A stretch of 64,000 nucleotides of DNA from Shewanella violacea DSS12. Lineage in GTDB: Bacteria > Pseudomonadota > Gammaproteobacteria > Enterobacterales > Shewanellaceae. The translations under genes were made by a program, and so were the position numbers. Positions 17,762 through 27,928 of the stretch are shown here, one piece after another; the stretch's first letter is position 1, and each line of letters starts with the position of its first letter. The DNA lies in contig NC_014012.1 in the NCBI RefSeq assembly GCF_000091325.1, positions 2,338,824-2,402,823 on the forward strand, written 5' to 3'. Under the pieces are notes generated by a model. The model made no database searches. It saw only the letters and a list, made by a program, of their open reading frames with translations, and was not told the DNA's origin.

Positions 17762-19219
17762 TTAAAGCAGCGGGCTGAATAGATAGAAAAATTGTTCAGT
17801 CACGCGTTTATGAACCGGTCTTTTCCGCCAGAGCGAGTAATCGACTAAGGTGGAGTTATCCATATATTCCTGCTGCAATTGGGTCAAGTCTTGAGTAAAT
17901 GAGAGGTCATCGACGGCCAAGGTTAACTCGAAATTCAACCAAAGGCTGCGCATATCGAGATTGACGCTACCAATTAAACTGAATGCTTCGTCTATTACTA
18001 CAGATTTAGTATGCAAGAGACCACCCTTAAATCTGTGGATATTAACTCCGGCCTGCAACAGTTCAGCGAAGAAGGACCGGCTTGCCCACTCAACCATGAG
18101 TGAGTCATTCTTGTCGGGAATGATAATATTGACACATAAGCCTCTGTGGGCGGCAGCAATCAGTGCCACCTGTAAGTTCTCACTGGGTACAAAGTAGGGG
18201 GTAGTAATAACTACCTTTCGCTCAGCCTGATAAAGACTCTGTAACAGGACTTCATGGATGATCTCTTCGGGCATACCGGGACCTGAGGGAATGACCTGCA
18301 CAGTGTCCAGTTGCTCTGGGGCTGGATGAGATTGACAAATAGGCTTTTCTGGTAGGAAACGTTGATCTGTTTCTACTTCCCAGTCCCAGGATTGGATGGC
18401 GTTTAACAGAGGGACACAGGTCCCTGTGACGCGGATCATCACATCTATCCATTCGCCTACACCTGAATTAGCTTTAAAACAACTGGGGTCTACTAAATTC
18501 ATTGAGCCTGTGTAGCCAATGACGTTATCTATGATGACGATTTTTCTGTGCATTCTCAGGTCCATTCGGCGAAATAAGATCCTGAGCGGACTGACCTTGA
18601 GTGCTCTGGCGATTGAGATGCCTGAAGCTTGCATTTTTTCGGGCCACTCACTTCGAAAAAATTGATGGCTCCCAGCCGCGTCGAGTAAGAGTCTTATTGT
18701 TATGCCTCTTTGAGCCGCTTGTATCAAGGCTTGAGCCACCGAATCTGCCATGCCTCCAGGGTGCCAGATATAGAATTCAAGATGTATAGATAGTGTGGCT
18801 TTATCAATATCCTCAATCATAGAGGTCAAGATCTGCTCGGGAGATGCCAGTAACTGTAAATCATTATCGGCAAGTGGCGGGATCCCGAGCCGTTTTTTAC
18901 ATAAGCGACCAATCGACTGGGCATGGTGACTCTGAATTCCGGTGTGATATTGTTGAGTTTCAAATAGATGAGCAAACCATTCACCATAGGGCTTATACAT
19001 TTTTTGGGCCCTGACAGCCCGGGTACGACCGATATTTTGCTCTCCTATGAGTAAGTAAGCGACTATTCCAACCACAGGAATGACATATATGACCATCATC
19101 CAGGCAAAAGATACGCCGATGGAACGACGTCTTATTACGATCCTTGCCGTCACTGCTGCAATAATTATCCAGTAAACGAGCACGCTGATGAGAGCGAGTA
19201 TCTGGTACAAATGATCCAT
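17762..19219 (-). CDS. cls: Cardiolipin synthase, ClsA type
   Basis: Membrane phospholipase-D-family enzyme that joins two phosphatidylglycerols into cardiolipin. 485 residues. Two N-terminal membrane helices (about 5-28 and 36-58), then two HKD half-sites: HRKIVIID with His224/Lys226/Asp231 and TGSMN after it, and HTKSVVID with His403/Lys405/Asp410 and GSVNLDMRS after it. Length and the double N-terminal helix fit ClsA rather than ClsB or ClsC. Monocistronic. A second lipid-synthesis HKD protein, PssA, is at 58.9 kb. Confidence 0.93.
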   Translation of the reverse strand: MDHLYQILALISVLVYWIIIAAVTARIVIRRRSIGVSFAWMMVIYVIPVVGIVAYLLIGEQNIGRTRAVRAQKMYKPYGEWFAHLFETQQYHTGIQSHHAQSIGRLCKKRLGIPPLADNDLQLLASPEQILTSMIEDIDKATLSIHLEFYIWHPGGMADSVAQALIQAAQRGITIRLLLDAAGSHQFFRSEWPEKMQASGISIARALKVSPLRILFRRMDLRMHRKIVIIDNVIGYTGSMNLVDPSCFKANSGVGEWIDVMIRVTGTCVPLLNAIQSWDWEVETDQRFLPEKPICQSHPAPEQLDTVQVIPSGPGMPEEIIHEVLLQSLYQAERKVVITTPYFVPSENLQVALIAAAHRGLCVNIIIPDKNDSLMVEWASRSFFAELLQAGVNIHRFKGGLLHTKSVVIDEAFSLIGSVNLDMRSLWLNFELTLAVDDLSFTQDLTQLQQEYMDNSTLVDYSLWRKRPVHKRVTEQFFYLFSPLL

Positions 19220-19440
19220 GGAGTTTATTGCCTTTAAATAACGTCCCTTCTATATTTTCAAGGGGAATGCCAACATTTTGCATTAAATAAGCATAAAGAT
19301 CAGTCTTTTTAGCGAATGGTGTTTGAGACTAAGATCTTGATCCTTGTACTGTATTGGCATTTTGTCTGCATAGCGGATGTTTAGCTATGGTGTCTTATGG
19401 TATAAACTGCGGACTTATTCTTATATTTAGTTCTCAAAGT

Positions 19441-20301
19441 ATGAAACTCACTTCTTTGACCCGTTCAGTTTTTTTGTTCATATTATTTATTCTTATTTCA
19501 ATAATGCTCTCTATGGCGTTATTGGTAACCAATGAGCCGCGAATTTTGACTGATTTAGACACACCATCCTTCGATACTCGATGTGTCCTAGGTGTTGAAA
19601 ATACAGGTGCATACTTAGATAACAAGGGGTTATTGAGCGTATCCACATGGAATATATATAAACAGAAAAAGGATAATTGGGATAAACAGCTGGCACGCTT
19701 AAATCAAGGGAGTCAATTGGTCCTACTGCAAGAGGCTGGCCTGAGCCCTGAGCTTAGTCAGTATATTCGAGATACTGGACTTAAGGTTTCCATGGCGAAG
19801 GCATTCACGCTGTGGAATACTGCATATGGGGTGATGAATCTTGCTCGTATCCAGGCAAAATCTGCATGCGCATTTACCGAGACTGAGCCCCTTATCCGTT
19901 TTGCCAAGTCTGGGATAGTCGCACATTACCCACTTTCTACCGGCGAGGACCTCTTGGTCGTGAATCTACATGGCATTAATTTTGAGTGGGATCTCACGCA
20001 TTTTTCTAAGCAATTTGAGGCAATAGCCCTAGAGCTTGATAAGCATCATGGGCCGATCATTTTAGCGGGTGATTTGAATACCTGGCGTGCTGAGAGACTC
20101 AATTTTGTCGCGGCTTTAGCGAGTAAACATCACTTGAGCGAAATCAGCTATCGAGTCGATAAACGTCGACGTGTATTTGGCTTGCCCTTAGATCATCTCT
20201 ACTATCGTGGATTAACATTCCAGAGCGCCGAGTCATTAGCCACAGATAGCTCAGATCATAACCCCATCACGGCTCACTTCATGGTCAAGGAATTACCTTG
20301 A
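19441..20301 (+). CDS. YafD-like endonuclease/exonuclease/phosphatase-family protein
   Basis: Metal-dependent phosphodiesterase fold of 286 residues with an N-terminal membrane or signal segment (about 10-28, VFLFILFILISIMLSMALL). EEP motifs: STWNIYKQ, the catalytic Glu in LLQEAGLS, VNLHG, LAGDLNTW and the terminal SDHNPITAHF. It resembles E. coli YafD, whose role is not settled. The frame is open to an ATG at 19354, but the membrane segment begins just after the ATG at 19441, which I prefer. A faint motif at most precedes either start, so the assignment is uncertain. Divergent from cls. Confidence 0.8.
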   Translation: MKLTSLTRSVFLFILFILISIMLSMALLVTNEPRILTDLDTPSFDTRCVLGVENTGAYLDNKGLLSVSTWNIYKQKKDNWDKQLARLNQGSQLVLLQEAGLSPELSQYIRDTGLKVSMAKAFTLWNTAYGVMNLARIQAKSACAFTETEPLIRFAKSGIVAHYPLSTGEDLLVVNLHGINFEWDLTHFSKQFEAIALELDKHHGPIILAGDLNTWRAERLNFVAALASKHHLSEISYRVDKRRRVFGLPLDHLYYRGLTFQSAESLATDSSDHNPITAHFMVKELP

Positions 20302-20379
20302 GTAGACATAGGATAAGCTGGGTATTGGCTCTGCTTATCCAATTTATACCTGAACTTATACCTGAGTTAATCATTGAGT

Positions 20380-21096
20380 TTATTGCTGGTTATAGGAACA
20401 TGCTGAGGTCTGCTGGTTAAAATCGGTAATAAATTCTGGGTGTTTTTCCAAGAAAACCTTACCGAAATACACACCCAGAGGTTTGCTCTTGTTATGTATT
20501 TTCTTAAATTTGTTCATATCCAATCCCGCTCGTTCTACCGCCGTCTGGAAGATTAAACTATTCTCCATGATGGCATCGATACGTTTGTGGACGAGTAGTT
20601 TAATGAGTTGATCGACCGAGTCGGTTTGATGAGCAAGTATAAACTTGTGTTCATGGAGCCAATGGGCGGTATTTGAATGTTGACGACTGGCAAAAACGGC
20701 TGTGGCTTTAATCTCACTAAGGGACGAGGAAATTTTACTGTCTTTTAGTAGATAAAAATTCCAGTTTTGTTCAATAAAAGTATTAGATTGGACTGCATAT
20801 ACGTCTCGCTTGTCGTTATGTGAAGCGGCAAAAAAACCATCATAGGTACCAATTTCGACGCCTTTTTGTGCTCTTCCCCAGGGTAAGAATATGACCTGAT
20901 AATCCTGTTTAAGCCTGTTCATCACGCAAGCCAATGCCTCTATGGCATAGCCAGTCTGTTTGCCGTTCGACTCCATCTGGTAGGGAGGCCATTCTTTGGT
21001 TGATATGGATAATTTAGTAATTGGCTCGTTTGCTTGAGTCATAAACTGACTCCCGAGTAATAGCATAGCCATAGAGCCAGTGATAAACCTGAGCAT
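20380..21096 (-). CDS. Periplasmic solute-binding protein, family 3 type
   Basis: 238 residues with a signal peptide (MLRFITGSMAMLLLGSQF, cleavage probably after QANE or nearby) and the fold signature of small amino-acid-type binding proteins: LSISTKEWPPYQ, GYAIEALACVMNRL, WGRAQKGVEIGTYDGFFAAS, and the late YFGKVFLEKHPEF. Shewanella carries many such lone proteins without transporter genes, and none is adjacent here. The ligand is unknown. An upstream ATG at 21201 would add 35 residues that do not look like a signal sequence. Confidence 0.75.
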   Translation of the reverse strand: MLRFITGSMAMLLLGSQFMTQANEPITKLSISTKEWPPYQMESNGKQTGYAIEALACVMNRLKQDYQVIFLPWGRAQKGVEIGTYDGFFAASHNDKRDVYAVQSNTFIEQNWNFYLLKDSKISSSLSEIKATAVFASRQHSNTAHWLHEHKFILAHQTDSVDQLIKLLVHKRIDAIMENSLIFQTAVERAGLDMNKFKKIHNKSKPLGVYFGKVFLEKHPEFITDFNQQTSACSYNQQ

Positions 21097-21408
21097 TCCT
21101 ATATGCAGCCGTTTTTTGCAGAACCAATACCAGAGCGATAAATAGGAGTCAGGTATAGATTGAGGTATATGTATCAAGATGCTCTCACTCAGTGCCTTCA
21201 TAGTATAAATTCTAGTTTAGGCTAAGGTGATGTCAAAATAGATACGCCGCAATTGATGAAAAAATGGGTTGCCTATGTTTCACAGACTAAATAAACAAGC
21301 CTTGTATTGGTTTTCGGCAAAAAAAACGTGATTGCAGACATTTATCAAGATATAGCTTGTACACTAGGGCATTAAGAGCCCGTTCTTCTCCATATTTAGG
21401 CGCATCAC

Positions 21409-23373
21409 ATGTCTGCTAATGCTATAACTTCCGAATCTCACCGTCTGTTACAATCCTATTTTGGCTTTGAAGCGTTTAGACCCGGCCAGCTTGACGTTAT
21501 TAATAATATTCTGGACGGGCAGAGCGCCGCGGCTATTTTCCCCACGGGTTCAGGCAAGTCTATCTGTTACCAACTCCCCGCGATCGCACTGCCACACTTG
21601 ACTCTGGTGGTCTCGCCATTACTGGCCTTGATGCAAGATCAACTCGCATTTCTTAAGGAGAAAGGGATCAGTGCTGCAAGCATAGATTCTACTCAGAGCC
21701 GGGAGCAAGCCAATGAAATCATGCGGGGCATAAGAAGTGGCCAGATAAAAATATTGATGATTTCAGTCGAGCGGCTCAACAATGAAAGGTTCAGACAGTT
21801 TATCTCAGAGATCCCTCTGTCTTTATTAGTGGTCGATGAAGCCCACTGTATCTCTGAGTGGGGGCATAATTTCCGTCCTGATTACCTTAAATTGCCCCGT
21901 TATCGACAGGAACTCAATATTCCACAAACCTTATTGTTAACTGCCACGGCGACCCCTAAGGTGATTGAGGATATGGGTGATAAGTTTGGCATAGCTAAAG
22001 ATAATGTCAGCTTAACCGGTTTCTATCGGGCCAATTTGCACTTGGCCGTACAAGGCGTTAAAAGCTCAGTGAAACTCGATACCCTGTGTCACTGGTTACA
22101 GCCTAGACAAGGGCTGGCTGGCATCATCTACGTGACCTTGCAACAGACTGCCGAGCAGGTGGCTGAGCATCTTAGAAGTCGAAATATTCCGGCTACAGCC
22201 TATCATGCTGGCATGAATTCAGATGTCCGCTCAAAAATCCAAGAAAATTTTATGTCCGGCAGGCAGCAGCTCATTGTCGCTACGATAGCCTTTGGTATGG
22301 GGATAGATAAGAGCGATATTCGCTATGTGGTGCATTATGATCTGCCCAAGTCTATCGAAAACTACGCTCAGGAAATAGGTCGTGCGGGACGTGATGGAGG
22401 GGATTCCGACTGTCTGGTGTTAGCGAATGGCGATAACTTAAGTACGCTGGAAAACTTTGTTTACGGCGATACACCCGAAGCTTCAGCCATCGCTATCGTA
22501 CTCGGTGAGATCCTTAAGGCAACAAATAGCCAGAGCGGTAACGCTGGGCGACAGTGGGAAGTGGTGCTCAACAGCTTATCTTCGCAATCAAATATTCGAC
22601 CATTATCCCTAAAGACTTTACTGGTATACCTAGAACTATTTAATGTGATCAAGCCTACCTACAGTTATTTTGCCGAGTATAAATATAAATTACTGAAAGG
22701 CGAAGAGGAGATTTTATCGGTATTTAACGGTGAGAGACGTGATTTTGTGCAAGCTATTTTTAGCAGTTCAGACAAAGCTAAGATCTGGTTTAGTATCAAT
22801 TTCGATAGGCTACACCAAGATTATTCCAGTGATCGTCAGCGCGTACTCAAAGCGATTAATTATCTGGACGAAAAGGGCATGATCGAGCTACAGAGTAAAC
22901 AGATGACCCAAGTTTATGACATTCTAGACACTGGCTTCTCAGCCGAGTCGCTGCAGTCTTCTCTGTTTGATCGCTTTAGCCAAAAAGAGCGCAGTGAAAT
23001 AGAGAGAATTAACCATCTGGTGTCCTTTTTTACCTCTAATTCATGTCTCAGCCAGCAGCTTGCCGAGTATTTTGCCGACAAGAATATGACGGCTCCCTGT
23101 GGAACCTGTAGTGTCTGTCAGGGCCATCAGGCCGTATTACCGCCGCAACCCTATCTGCGTCCCTTGGGTGAGCAAGATTTTAATACCCTTACCACAGCGG
23201 CCATCATCAAACTGGATAAGGTGTGTAGCCCGGTACTCTTGTCCCGCTTCTTGTGCGGTTTAACCACGCCCATATTCACTCGGCTCAAGATGAGAGCCTG
23301 TAGTGGTCATGGATCGCTGGAAAAATATCCCTTCGGTGAGGTCAAACTCTGGGTTGAGTCTAATTTGAACTAA
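21409..23373 (+). CDS. RecQ-family ATP-dependent DNA helicase (non-canonical paralogue)
   Basis: Superfamily 2 helicase of 654 residues. Walker A TGSGKS (about 47-52), DEAH in VVDEAHCISEWGH, motif III LTATATP, and motif VI QEIGRAGRDG are clear. A four-cysteine zinc site lies near residues 560-580 (CGTCSVC). The C-terminal part differs from the usual 610-residue RecQ: I see no HRDC domain. It is therefore more like the RecQ-like second helicase of some gammaproteobacteria than the recF-pathway RecQ. Function in 3'-5' unwinding is inferred from the motifs. Monocistronic. Confidence 0.85.
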   Translation: MSANAITSESHRLLQSYFGFEAFRPGQLDVINNILDGQSAAAIFPTGSGKSICYQLPAIALPHLTLVVSPLLALMQDQLAFLKEKGISAASIDSTQSREQANEIMRGIRSGQIKILMISVERLNNERFRQFISEIPLSLLVVDEAHCISEWGHNFRPDYLKLPRYRQELNIPQTLLLTATATPKVIEDMGDKFGIAKDNVSLTGFYRANLHLAVQGVKSSVKLDTLCHWLQPRQGLAGIIYVTLQQTAEQVAEHLRSRNIPATAYHAGMNSDVRSKIQENFMSGRQQLIVATIAFGMGIDKSDIRYVVHYDLPKSIENYAQEIGRAGRDGGDSDCLVLANGDNLSTLENFVYGDTPEASAIAIVLGEILKATNSQSGNAGRQWEVVLNSLSSQSNIRPLSLKTLLVYLELFNVIKPTYSYFAEYKYKLLKGEEEILSVFNGERRDFVQAIFSSSDKAKIWFSINFDRLHQDYSSDRQRVLKAINYLDEKGMIELQSKQMTQVYDILDTGFSAESLQSSLFDRFSQKERSEIERINHLVSFFTSNSCLSQQLAEYFADKNMTAPCGTCSVCQGHQAVLPPQPYLRPLGEQDFNTLTTAAIIKLDKVCSPVLLSRFLCGLTTPIFTRLKMRACSGHGSLEKYPFGEVKLWVESNLN

Positions 23374-23536
23374 ATTTTGTCTGGTCTCAGGCGTTGATAT
23401 GGTAAATTTCAACTACAAATCAACGCCGATGCTGATATTTCCCATCATACGTGTTTTACTGTTTTGCGCACATCTAGCGTCAAAGTGGGATCCCTCCCAC
23501 GAAAAAACAATAACTAAAACACATCGGGGAAGAAGC

Positions 23537-25306
23537 ATGAAACAAGCCATATTACCACTTGCCATCGCATTATCATTCGCAGGGTTAGGCGGATGCCAGA
23601 CACAGGAAGAAACCTCTGATACTGCCGAGGTTCACGCCAGCCAACAACTGAGCTTTGCACAATTTTCTAGCCAGTTTATCGACGATTTATGGATAGAATC
23701 ACCGACTTGGGCGCTTTACACCGGCTATCACAAGTATGATGGGGTGCTCAAGGTGCCTAATGCCAAGAATCGTGAACTCTCGTTAGCCTTTAACCAGAAA
23801 GCCTTGGGTAAGCTAGCGTCTTTCGACCAGTCTAAGTTATCAACCAATGAATCGATAGATTATCGCTTGATCGAGAATTTACTAAAAAGAGATATCTGGG
23901 AGATAAATACGTTTAAGTCCTGGCAATGGGATCCCTCTTCATACAATGTCGCCGGTGGCTTCGCACAACTGGTAAATGAAGATTTTGCACCATTAGATAC
24001 TCGTCTACGCTCTGTTCTGGCCAGAATGGAAAATGTGCCAGCTTATTATCAGGCTGCACGGGATAATATTGACTCACCGACCTTAGAGCACACTCAATTA
24101 GCAATATTACAGAATAAGGGCGCTTTCTCAGTTTTTACTGATGAGCTATTGGCTCAGGCGAAAAACTCAGGTTTAACAGCAGATGAGAAATCTCTGTTCG
24201 AGACTCGGTTTACGGCATCAATCAAGGCTATCGATAAGCATATTCAGTGGCTCGACGGGCTAGCAAAACAATTAACACAGGATGGTGCGCGCAGCTTCAG
24301 AATTGGTGAATCTCTCTATGAACAGAAGTTTGCCTTCGATATTCAGGCTGGGATGAGTGGTAAAGCTTTATATGAGAAGGCCAGTGCCGATAAGGCTCGG
24401 GTACAGGAGGAGATGGCAAAGATCACCTCTAAGCTCTGGTCTAAGTACTTCAACACTGGTATGCCAGCAGATAAAAATACCGCCACCAAGCAGTTGATCG
24501 ATAAATTGTCATCTAAGCATGTAAAACGTGAAGATTTTGTCGATGAAATTCGTGCGCAAATCCCTCAACTCATCGCATTTGTGAAACAGAAAAACTTAGT
24601 GACCTTAGATGCCAATAAGCCTCTGGTTGTACGTGAAACCCCAGCCTATATGCGCGGATTTGCCGGGGCTTCCATCAGTGCTCCTGGTCCCTATGAGAAG
24701 TCGAGCAACACCTATTATAACGTGACACCTCTGGATGGCATGAGTGATGAATCGGCGGAAAGTTATCTGCGTGAATACAACCACTGGATCTTACAGGTGC
24801 TCAATATTCACGAAGCCATTCCTGGACACTACACTCAGCTAGTTTATTCAAATGAATCCCCGAGCATGATAAAGAGCCTATTGAGTAATGGTGCTATGGT
24901 CGAAGGTTGGGCGGTATATACCGAACGTATGATGCTTGAAGAGGGCTATGGTGACTTCGAGCCTGAGCTCTGGCTGATGTACTACAAGTGGAATCTGCGG
25001 GTGATAGTCAATACCATCCTAGATTACAGTATTCAGGTGAAAGGCATGACTGAGCAAGAAGCCCTTAACTTGATGACCCAAGAAGCTTTTCAGCAAACAG
25101 CCGAAGCCGAAGGTAAGTGGAGAAGGGCGACGCTGAGTCAAGTACAGTTAACTAGCTACTACTCAGGTTATCGTGAGATCTATGATTTCCGTGAAGAGCT
25201 AAAAGAAAAACAGGGCGAGCAGTTTGATCTTAAAGGTTTCCATGAGCAATTTTTAAGTTACGGCAGCGCTCCAGTTAAGTACATACGTGAACTTATGATG
25301 AAATAG
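23537..25306 (+). CDS. DUF885 lipoprotein, putative zinc metallopeptidase
   Basis: 589 residues from the ATG at 23537, which is preceded by GGGGAAGAAG. The lipobox LGGC after a hydrophobic segment (ILPLAIALSFAGLGGC) predicts a lipid-anchored protein. The body matches DUF885, whose members carry the helical HEAIPGHYTQL motif (HExxxGH) and a downstream Glu in EGWAVYTERMMLEEGYG, consistent with zinc binding and hydrolysis. Substrate is unknown; related proteins are described as periplasmic peptidases. The open frame extends 138 bases further upstream but those residues lack homology. No terminator was obvious after it. Confidence 0.85.
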   Translation: MKQAILPLAIALSFAGLGGCQTQEETSDTAEVHASQQLSFAQFSSQFIDDLWIESPTWALYTGYHKYDGVLKVPNAKNRELSLAFNQKALGKLASFDQSKLSTNESIDYRLIENLLKRDIWEINTFKSWQWDPSSYNVAGGFAQLVNEDFAPLDTRLRSVLARMENVPAYYQAARDNIDSPTLEHTQLAILQNKGAFSVFTDELLAQAKNSGLTADEKSLFETRFTASIKAIDKHIQWLDGLAKQLTQDGARSFRIGESLYEQKFAFDIQAGMSGKALYEKASADKARVQEEMAKITSKLWSKYFNTGMPADKNTATKQLIDKLSSKHVKREDFVDEIRAQIPQLIAFVKQKNLVTLDANKPLVVRETPAYMRGFAGASISAPGPYEKSSNTYYNVTPLDGMSDESAESYLREYNHWILQVLNIHEAIPGHYTQLVYSNESPSMIKSLLSNGAMVEGWAVYTERMMLEEGYGDFEPELWLMYYKWNLRVIVNTILDYSIQVKGMTEQEALNLMTQEAFQQTAEAEGKWRRATLSQVQLTSYYSGYREIYDFREELKEKQGEQFDLKGFHEQFLSYGSAPVKYIRELMMK

Positions 25307-25467
25307 TCGTTAATCATCTGGGTAACAAGTATGTTGGTGATAAATGGGGCAAGTATCGGGCTTGCACCCTTGCGTCACTGCTTGTTTACAATTATTTAGC
25401 ATAAATAACTAACACAGCTCACATTTCAACAAAAAACAACTGGAAGTAAACCAATAGTTATAGTAAC

Positions 25468-25486
25468 CTTAATGATAATCGTTCGC
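25468..25486. promoter_or_regulatory. Fur-box-like sequence before the dead response regulator
   Basis: CTTAATGATAATCGTTCGC matches the 19-bp Fur consensus GATAATGATAATCATTATC at 14 positions, 18 bases before the ATG of the pseudogene. Confidence 0.5.
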
Positions 25487-25504
25487 GTTGGCGGCGTTTG
25501 TGTG

Positions 25505-26178
25505 ATGAGTACAATATTATTGGTCGATTATGATCTAGTGTTTAGGGAATTACTTTAGGAAGTGTGAGAGGCCAAAGGACACGATATTGTCTGTGCTAAA
25601 AAAGCATTGGCAATATTAGAGATAGACCTCCCCGACATTATTCTGCTAGATATCATGACGCCAAAATTAGATGGATTTGGTTTATTGGCTGTAAGGAAAG
25701 ATCAGCTCCCAAGGATACTTTTTTCTAATATCGGTAACTACGATGAAGGAATAGAGGCAATCAATCTGGGGTCGGTGATTTTCTTATAAAGCCTTTTAGC
25801 GTAAAGGAGCTTTTAGTCCGCATGATAGCATTACAAAGTCCCGTAGAATTAACTCTAGCAGAACAACTTAATGTAAGTTCAACCTCTGATAGTGAAGTTA
25901 AATTTGACGATACTCAATATTGTGTTTCGATAGCATCGAGAAGGGTTACCCTCACTCAAACAGAATTTAAATTATTTAAGTATCTGTTCGAACGCAAAGG
26001 AAAAGTGATCACAAAGCAGGAATTACAGCGCAGTGTACTTCACAAAGATCTCGGCAGGTTCGATCGAAATCTAGATATGCACATCAGTAATACTCGTCGT
26101 AAATTAGCCGACACTCAACTACCAAAAACTCTGATTAATACGGTCAGAGGACAAGGGTATAGCTTTGCCGTTTGGTGA
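25505..26178 (+). pseudogene. Degraded OmpR/CpxR-family response regulator
   Basis: Starts as a receiver domain (MSTILLVDYDLVFRELL) and then has in-frame stops at 25556 (TAG) and 25565 (TGA). The frame continues with KGHDIVCAKKALAILEI and the phospho-acceptor region IILLDIMTPKLDGF, then a one-base deletion near 25770-25785 shifts it: the correct continuation DFLIKPFSVKELLVRM is in another frame. The C-terminal winged-helix domain (25822-26178, RRVTLTQTEFKLFKYLFE to TVRGQGYSFAVW) is intact and could in principle be made from the ATG at 25822. No sensor kinase gene is adjacent. Three lesions make a functional full-length protein very unlikely. Confidence 0.9.
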
Positions 26179-26201
26179 ACAGTTTTTTAAAGTAAGGTTA
26201 C

Positions 26202-26228
26202 AAAAGCCACAGTCGATGTGGCTTTTTT
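26202..26228 (+). terminator. Terminator after the response-regulator pseudogene
   Basis: AAAAGCCACA and TGTGGCTTTT, five-base loop, followed by T residues. Confidence 0.85.
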
Positions 26229-26332
26229 GTTTTTTAGCTGCTCAAAAGATTATTTTCGTTTATCCTATAGGTCATTTAATGAGTCGCTATGAATAGATGA
26301 CTCATCATCCCAGATAATTCAAAGGAAGACAT

Positions 26333-27460
26333 ATGCGGATCAGTGCTAATTTTGATGGTGGTAACATCGAAGTCATCAATCAAGATAATATTAATGATGT
26401 GCAGTTAGCCATTCGCCCGGATGTTGGTGGAGAGTTTTACCAATGGTTCAACTTTCGCCTCGAAGGTGAAGTGGGTAATCGTTATCTGCTGAATATTGTC
26501 AACGCTGGCTCTGCCTCTTACCCACAAGGTTGGGAAAACTATCAAGCCGTAGCGTCTTACGATAGACAACAATGGTTTAGATTACCCACAGAGTACAAAG
26601 ACGGCAAATTAACCATAGCGGTTGATCTCGACTGTGATGCGATTCAAATTGCCTATTTCGCTCCCTATAGTTATGAACGTCATCAAGATTTACTTGCCGC
26701 AGTTCAAGTTCACCCTCTCGTGAGTCTTGAGCATCTGGGATTGACACTGGATAACAGAGATCTGACCTTAATCAAGTTGGGCGATGGTGACGAATCTAAG
26801 AAAAACATCTGGATCACAGCACGCCAACACCCAGGTGAGACCATGGCCGAATGGTTGGTTGAAGGCTTAATCAACAACCTGCTCGATAGTGATTGTGCCA
26901 ATGCCAAGGCGTTATTAGACAAGGCAAACTTCTATATTGTGCCTAATATGAATCCGGATGGCTCGGTGAGAGGACACTTGAGAACCAATGCTGCCGGCGT
27001 TAATCTTAATCGTGAATGGCTGAGCCCATCTCTCGAGAAAAGCCCGGAAGTATTCCATGTCACTAATAAGATGAAAGAGACTGGTGTGGATCTTTTCTAT
27101 GATGTTCATGGCGATGAAGGCCTGCCTTTTGTATTCCTTGCAGGTTGTGAAGGCGTACCTTCCTATACCGATAAAATGGCCGCACTGCAGCAGAAATTTG
27201 TCGATACACTCCAGTTAACCAGCGCCGATTTTCAAACTAAGTTTGGTTATGACAAAGATGAGCCAGGAAAGGCAAATCTCACCGTGGCATCTAACTGGGT
27301 CGCTGAAACATTCCAATGTTTGTCTAATACATTAGAAATGCCATTCAAAGACAATGATAATTTAGCCGATCCTATGGCTGGATGGTCTCCTGAACGTTCA
27401 ATCTACTTAGGTGAAGCCTCATTGACGGCTATGTTAGCCGTAGTAGATGAGCTTCGCTAG
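26333..27460 (+). CDS. M14 zinc carboxypeptidase, cytosolic (CCP/AGBL-like) type
   Basis: 375 residues with an N-terminal beta-sandwich domain (about 1-130, typical of the cytosolic carboxypeptidase subfamily) and an M14 catalytic domain. Zinc ligands: His and Glu in ARQHPGETMAEW (about 163-174) and the later His in DVHGDEGLPF. Substrate-binding NMNPDG, NLNREW and the catalytic Glu in NTLEMPFKDN are present. There is no signal peptide. Eukaryotic relatives trim polyglutamate from tubulin; the bacterial substrate is unknown. Good ribosome-binding site (AAAGGAAG) before ATG 26333. Confidence 0.88.
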   Translation: MRISANFDGGNIEVINQDNINDVQLAIRPDVGGEFYQWFNFRLEGEVGNRYLLNIVNAGSASYPQGWENYQAVASYDRQQWFRLPTEYKDGKLTIAVDLDCDAIQIAYFAPYSYERHQDLLAAVQVHPLVSLEHLGLTLDNRDLTLIKLGDGDESKKNIWITARQHPGETMAEWLVEGLINNLLDSDCANAKALLDKANFYIVPNMNPDGSVRGHLRTNAAGVNLNREWLSPSLEKSPEVFHVTNKMKETGVDLFYDVHGDEGLPFVFLAGCEGVPSYTDKMAALQQKFVDTLQLTSADFQTKFGYDKDEPGKANLTVASNWVAETFQCLSNTLEMPFKDNDNLADPMAGWSPERSIYLGEASLTAMLAVVDELR

Positions 27461-27610
27461 TTCGCTCATCAATCAGTTATCCCTTTGGAATAAAATCCGG
27501 GTAAGGGGGCGTTTGCCTCTATCCCGGGCAAGCGCTTAGACTCGTGCTTATGCAAGAGGCTCTAATCTTGATATTATTGACAATAATTTAAGTATAATTT
27601 TGAGGTAGCG

Positions 27611-27928
27611 ATGGCATTAATTAACTGTCCAAGTTGTCAGAAACGCATCTCGAGTAAGGCGACTAAATGCAGCTCCTGTAGTGCGAACCTTACTGGTGAT
27701 ACTGACTCTCTGACGACTATCAGTCATATTAAACGTTCTAATCAGCTGATGAATCACAGCATGTTGTCTATGACCTTGTTCATCGCGGGAGTGGTGATCT
27801 GGTTTTGGGGTGGTGAGCCAGCCCAAGGGGTGAGATCCTATATCGCCGGTGTGTTTTTTGTGTTTGGTTTTGTTGGCTACATGATCACTCGTCTGAGAAT
27901 CGTATTGCATAAACGGAAAAGTGTATGA
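27611..27928 (+). CDS. Small zinc-ribbon membrane protein
   Basis: 105 residues. The first 27 form a zinc ribbon with two CxxC pairs (CPSCQKR and CSSCSAN); residues about 50-68 and 75-95 form two membrane segments. Family unknown to me. The stop overlaps the yeaC start by four bases (ATGA), so the two are translationally coupled, which points to a shared transcript, not necessarily a shared function. A GAGG ribosome-binding site precedes the ATG. Confidence 0.8.
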   Translation: MALINCPSCQKRISSKATKCSSCSANLTGDTDSLTTISHIKRSNQLMNHSMLSMTLFIAGVVIWFWGGEPAQGVRSYIAGVFFVFGFVGYMITRLRIVLHKRKSV

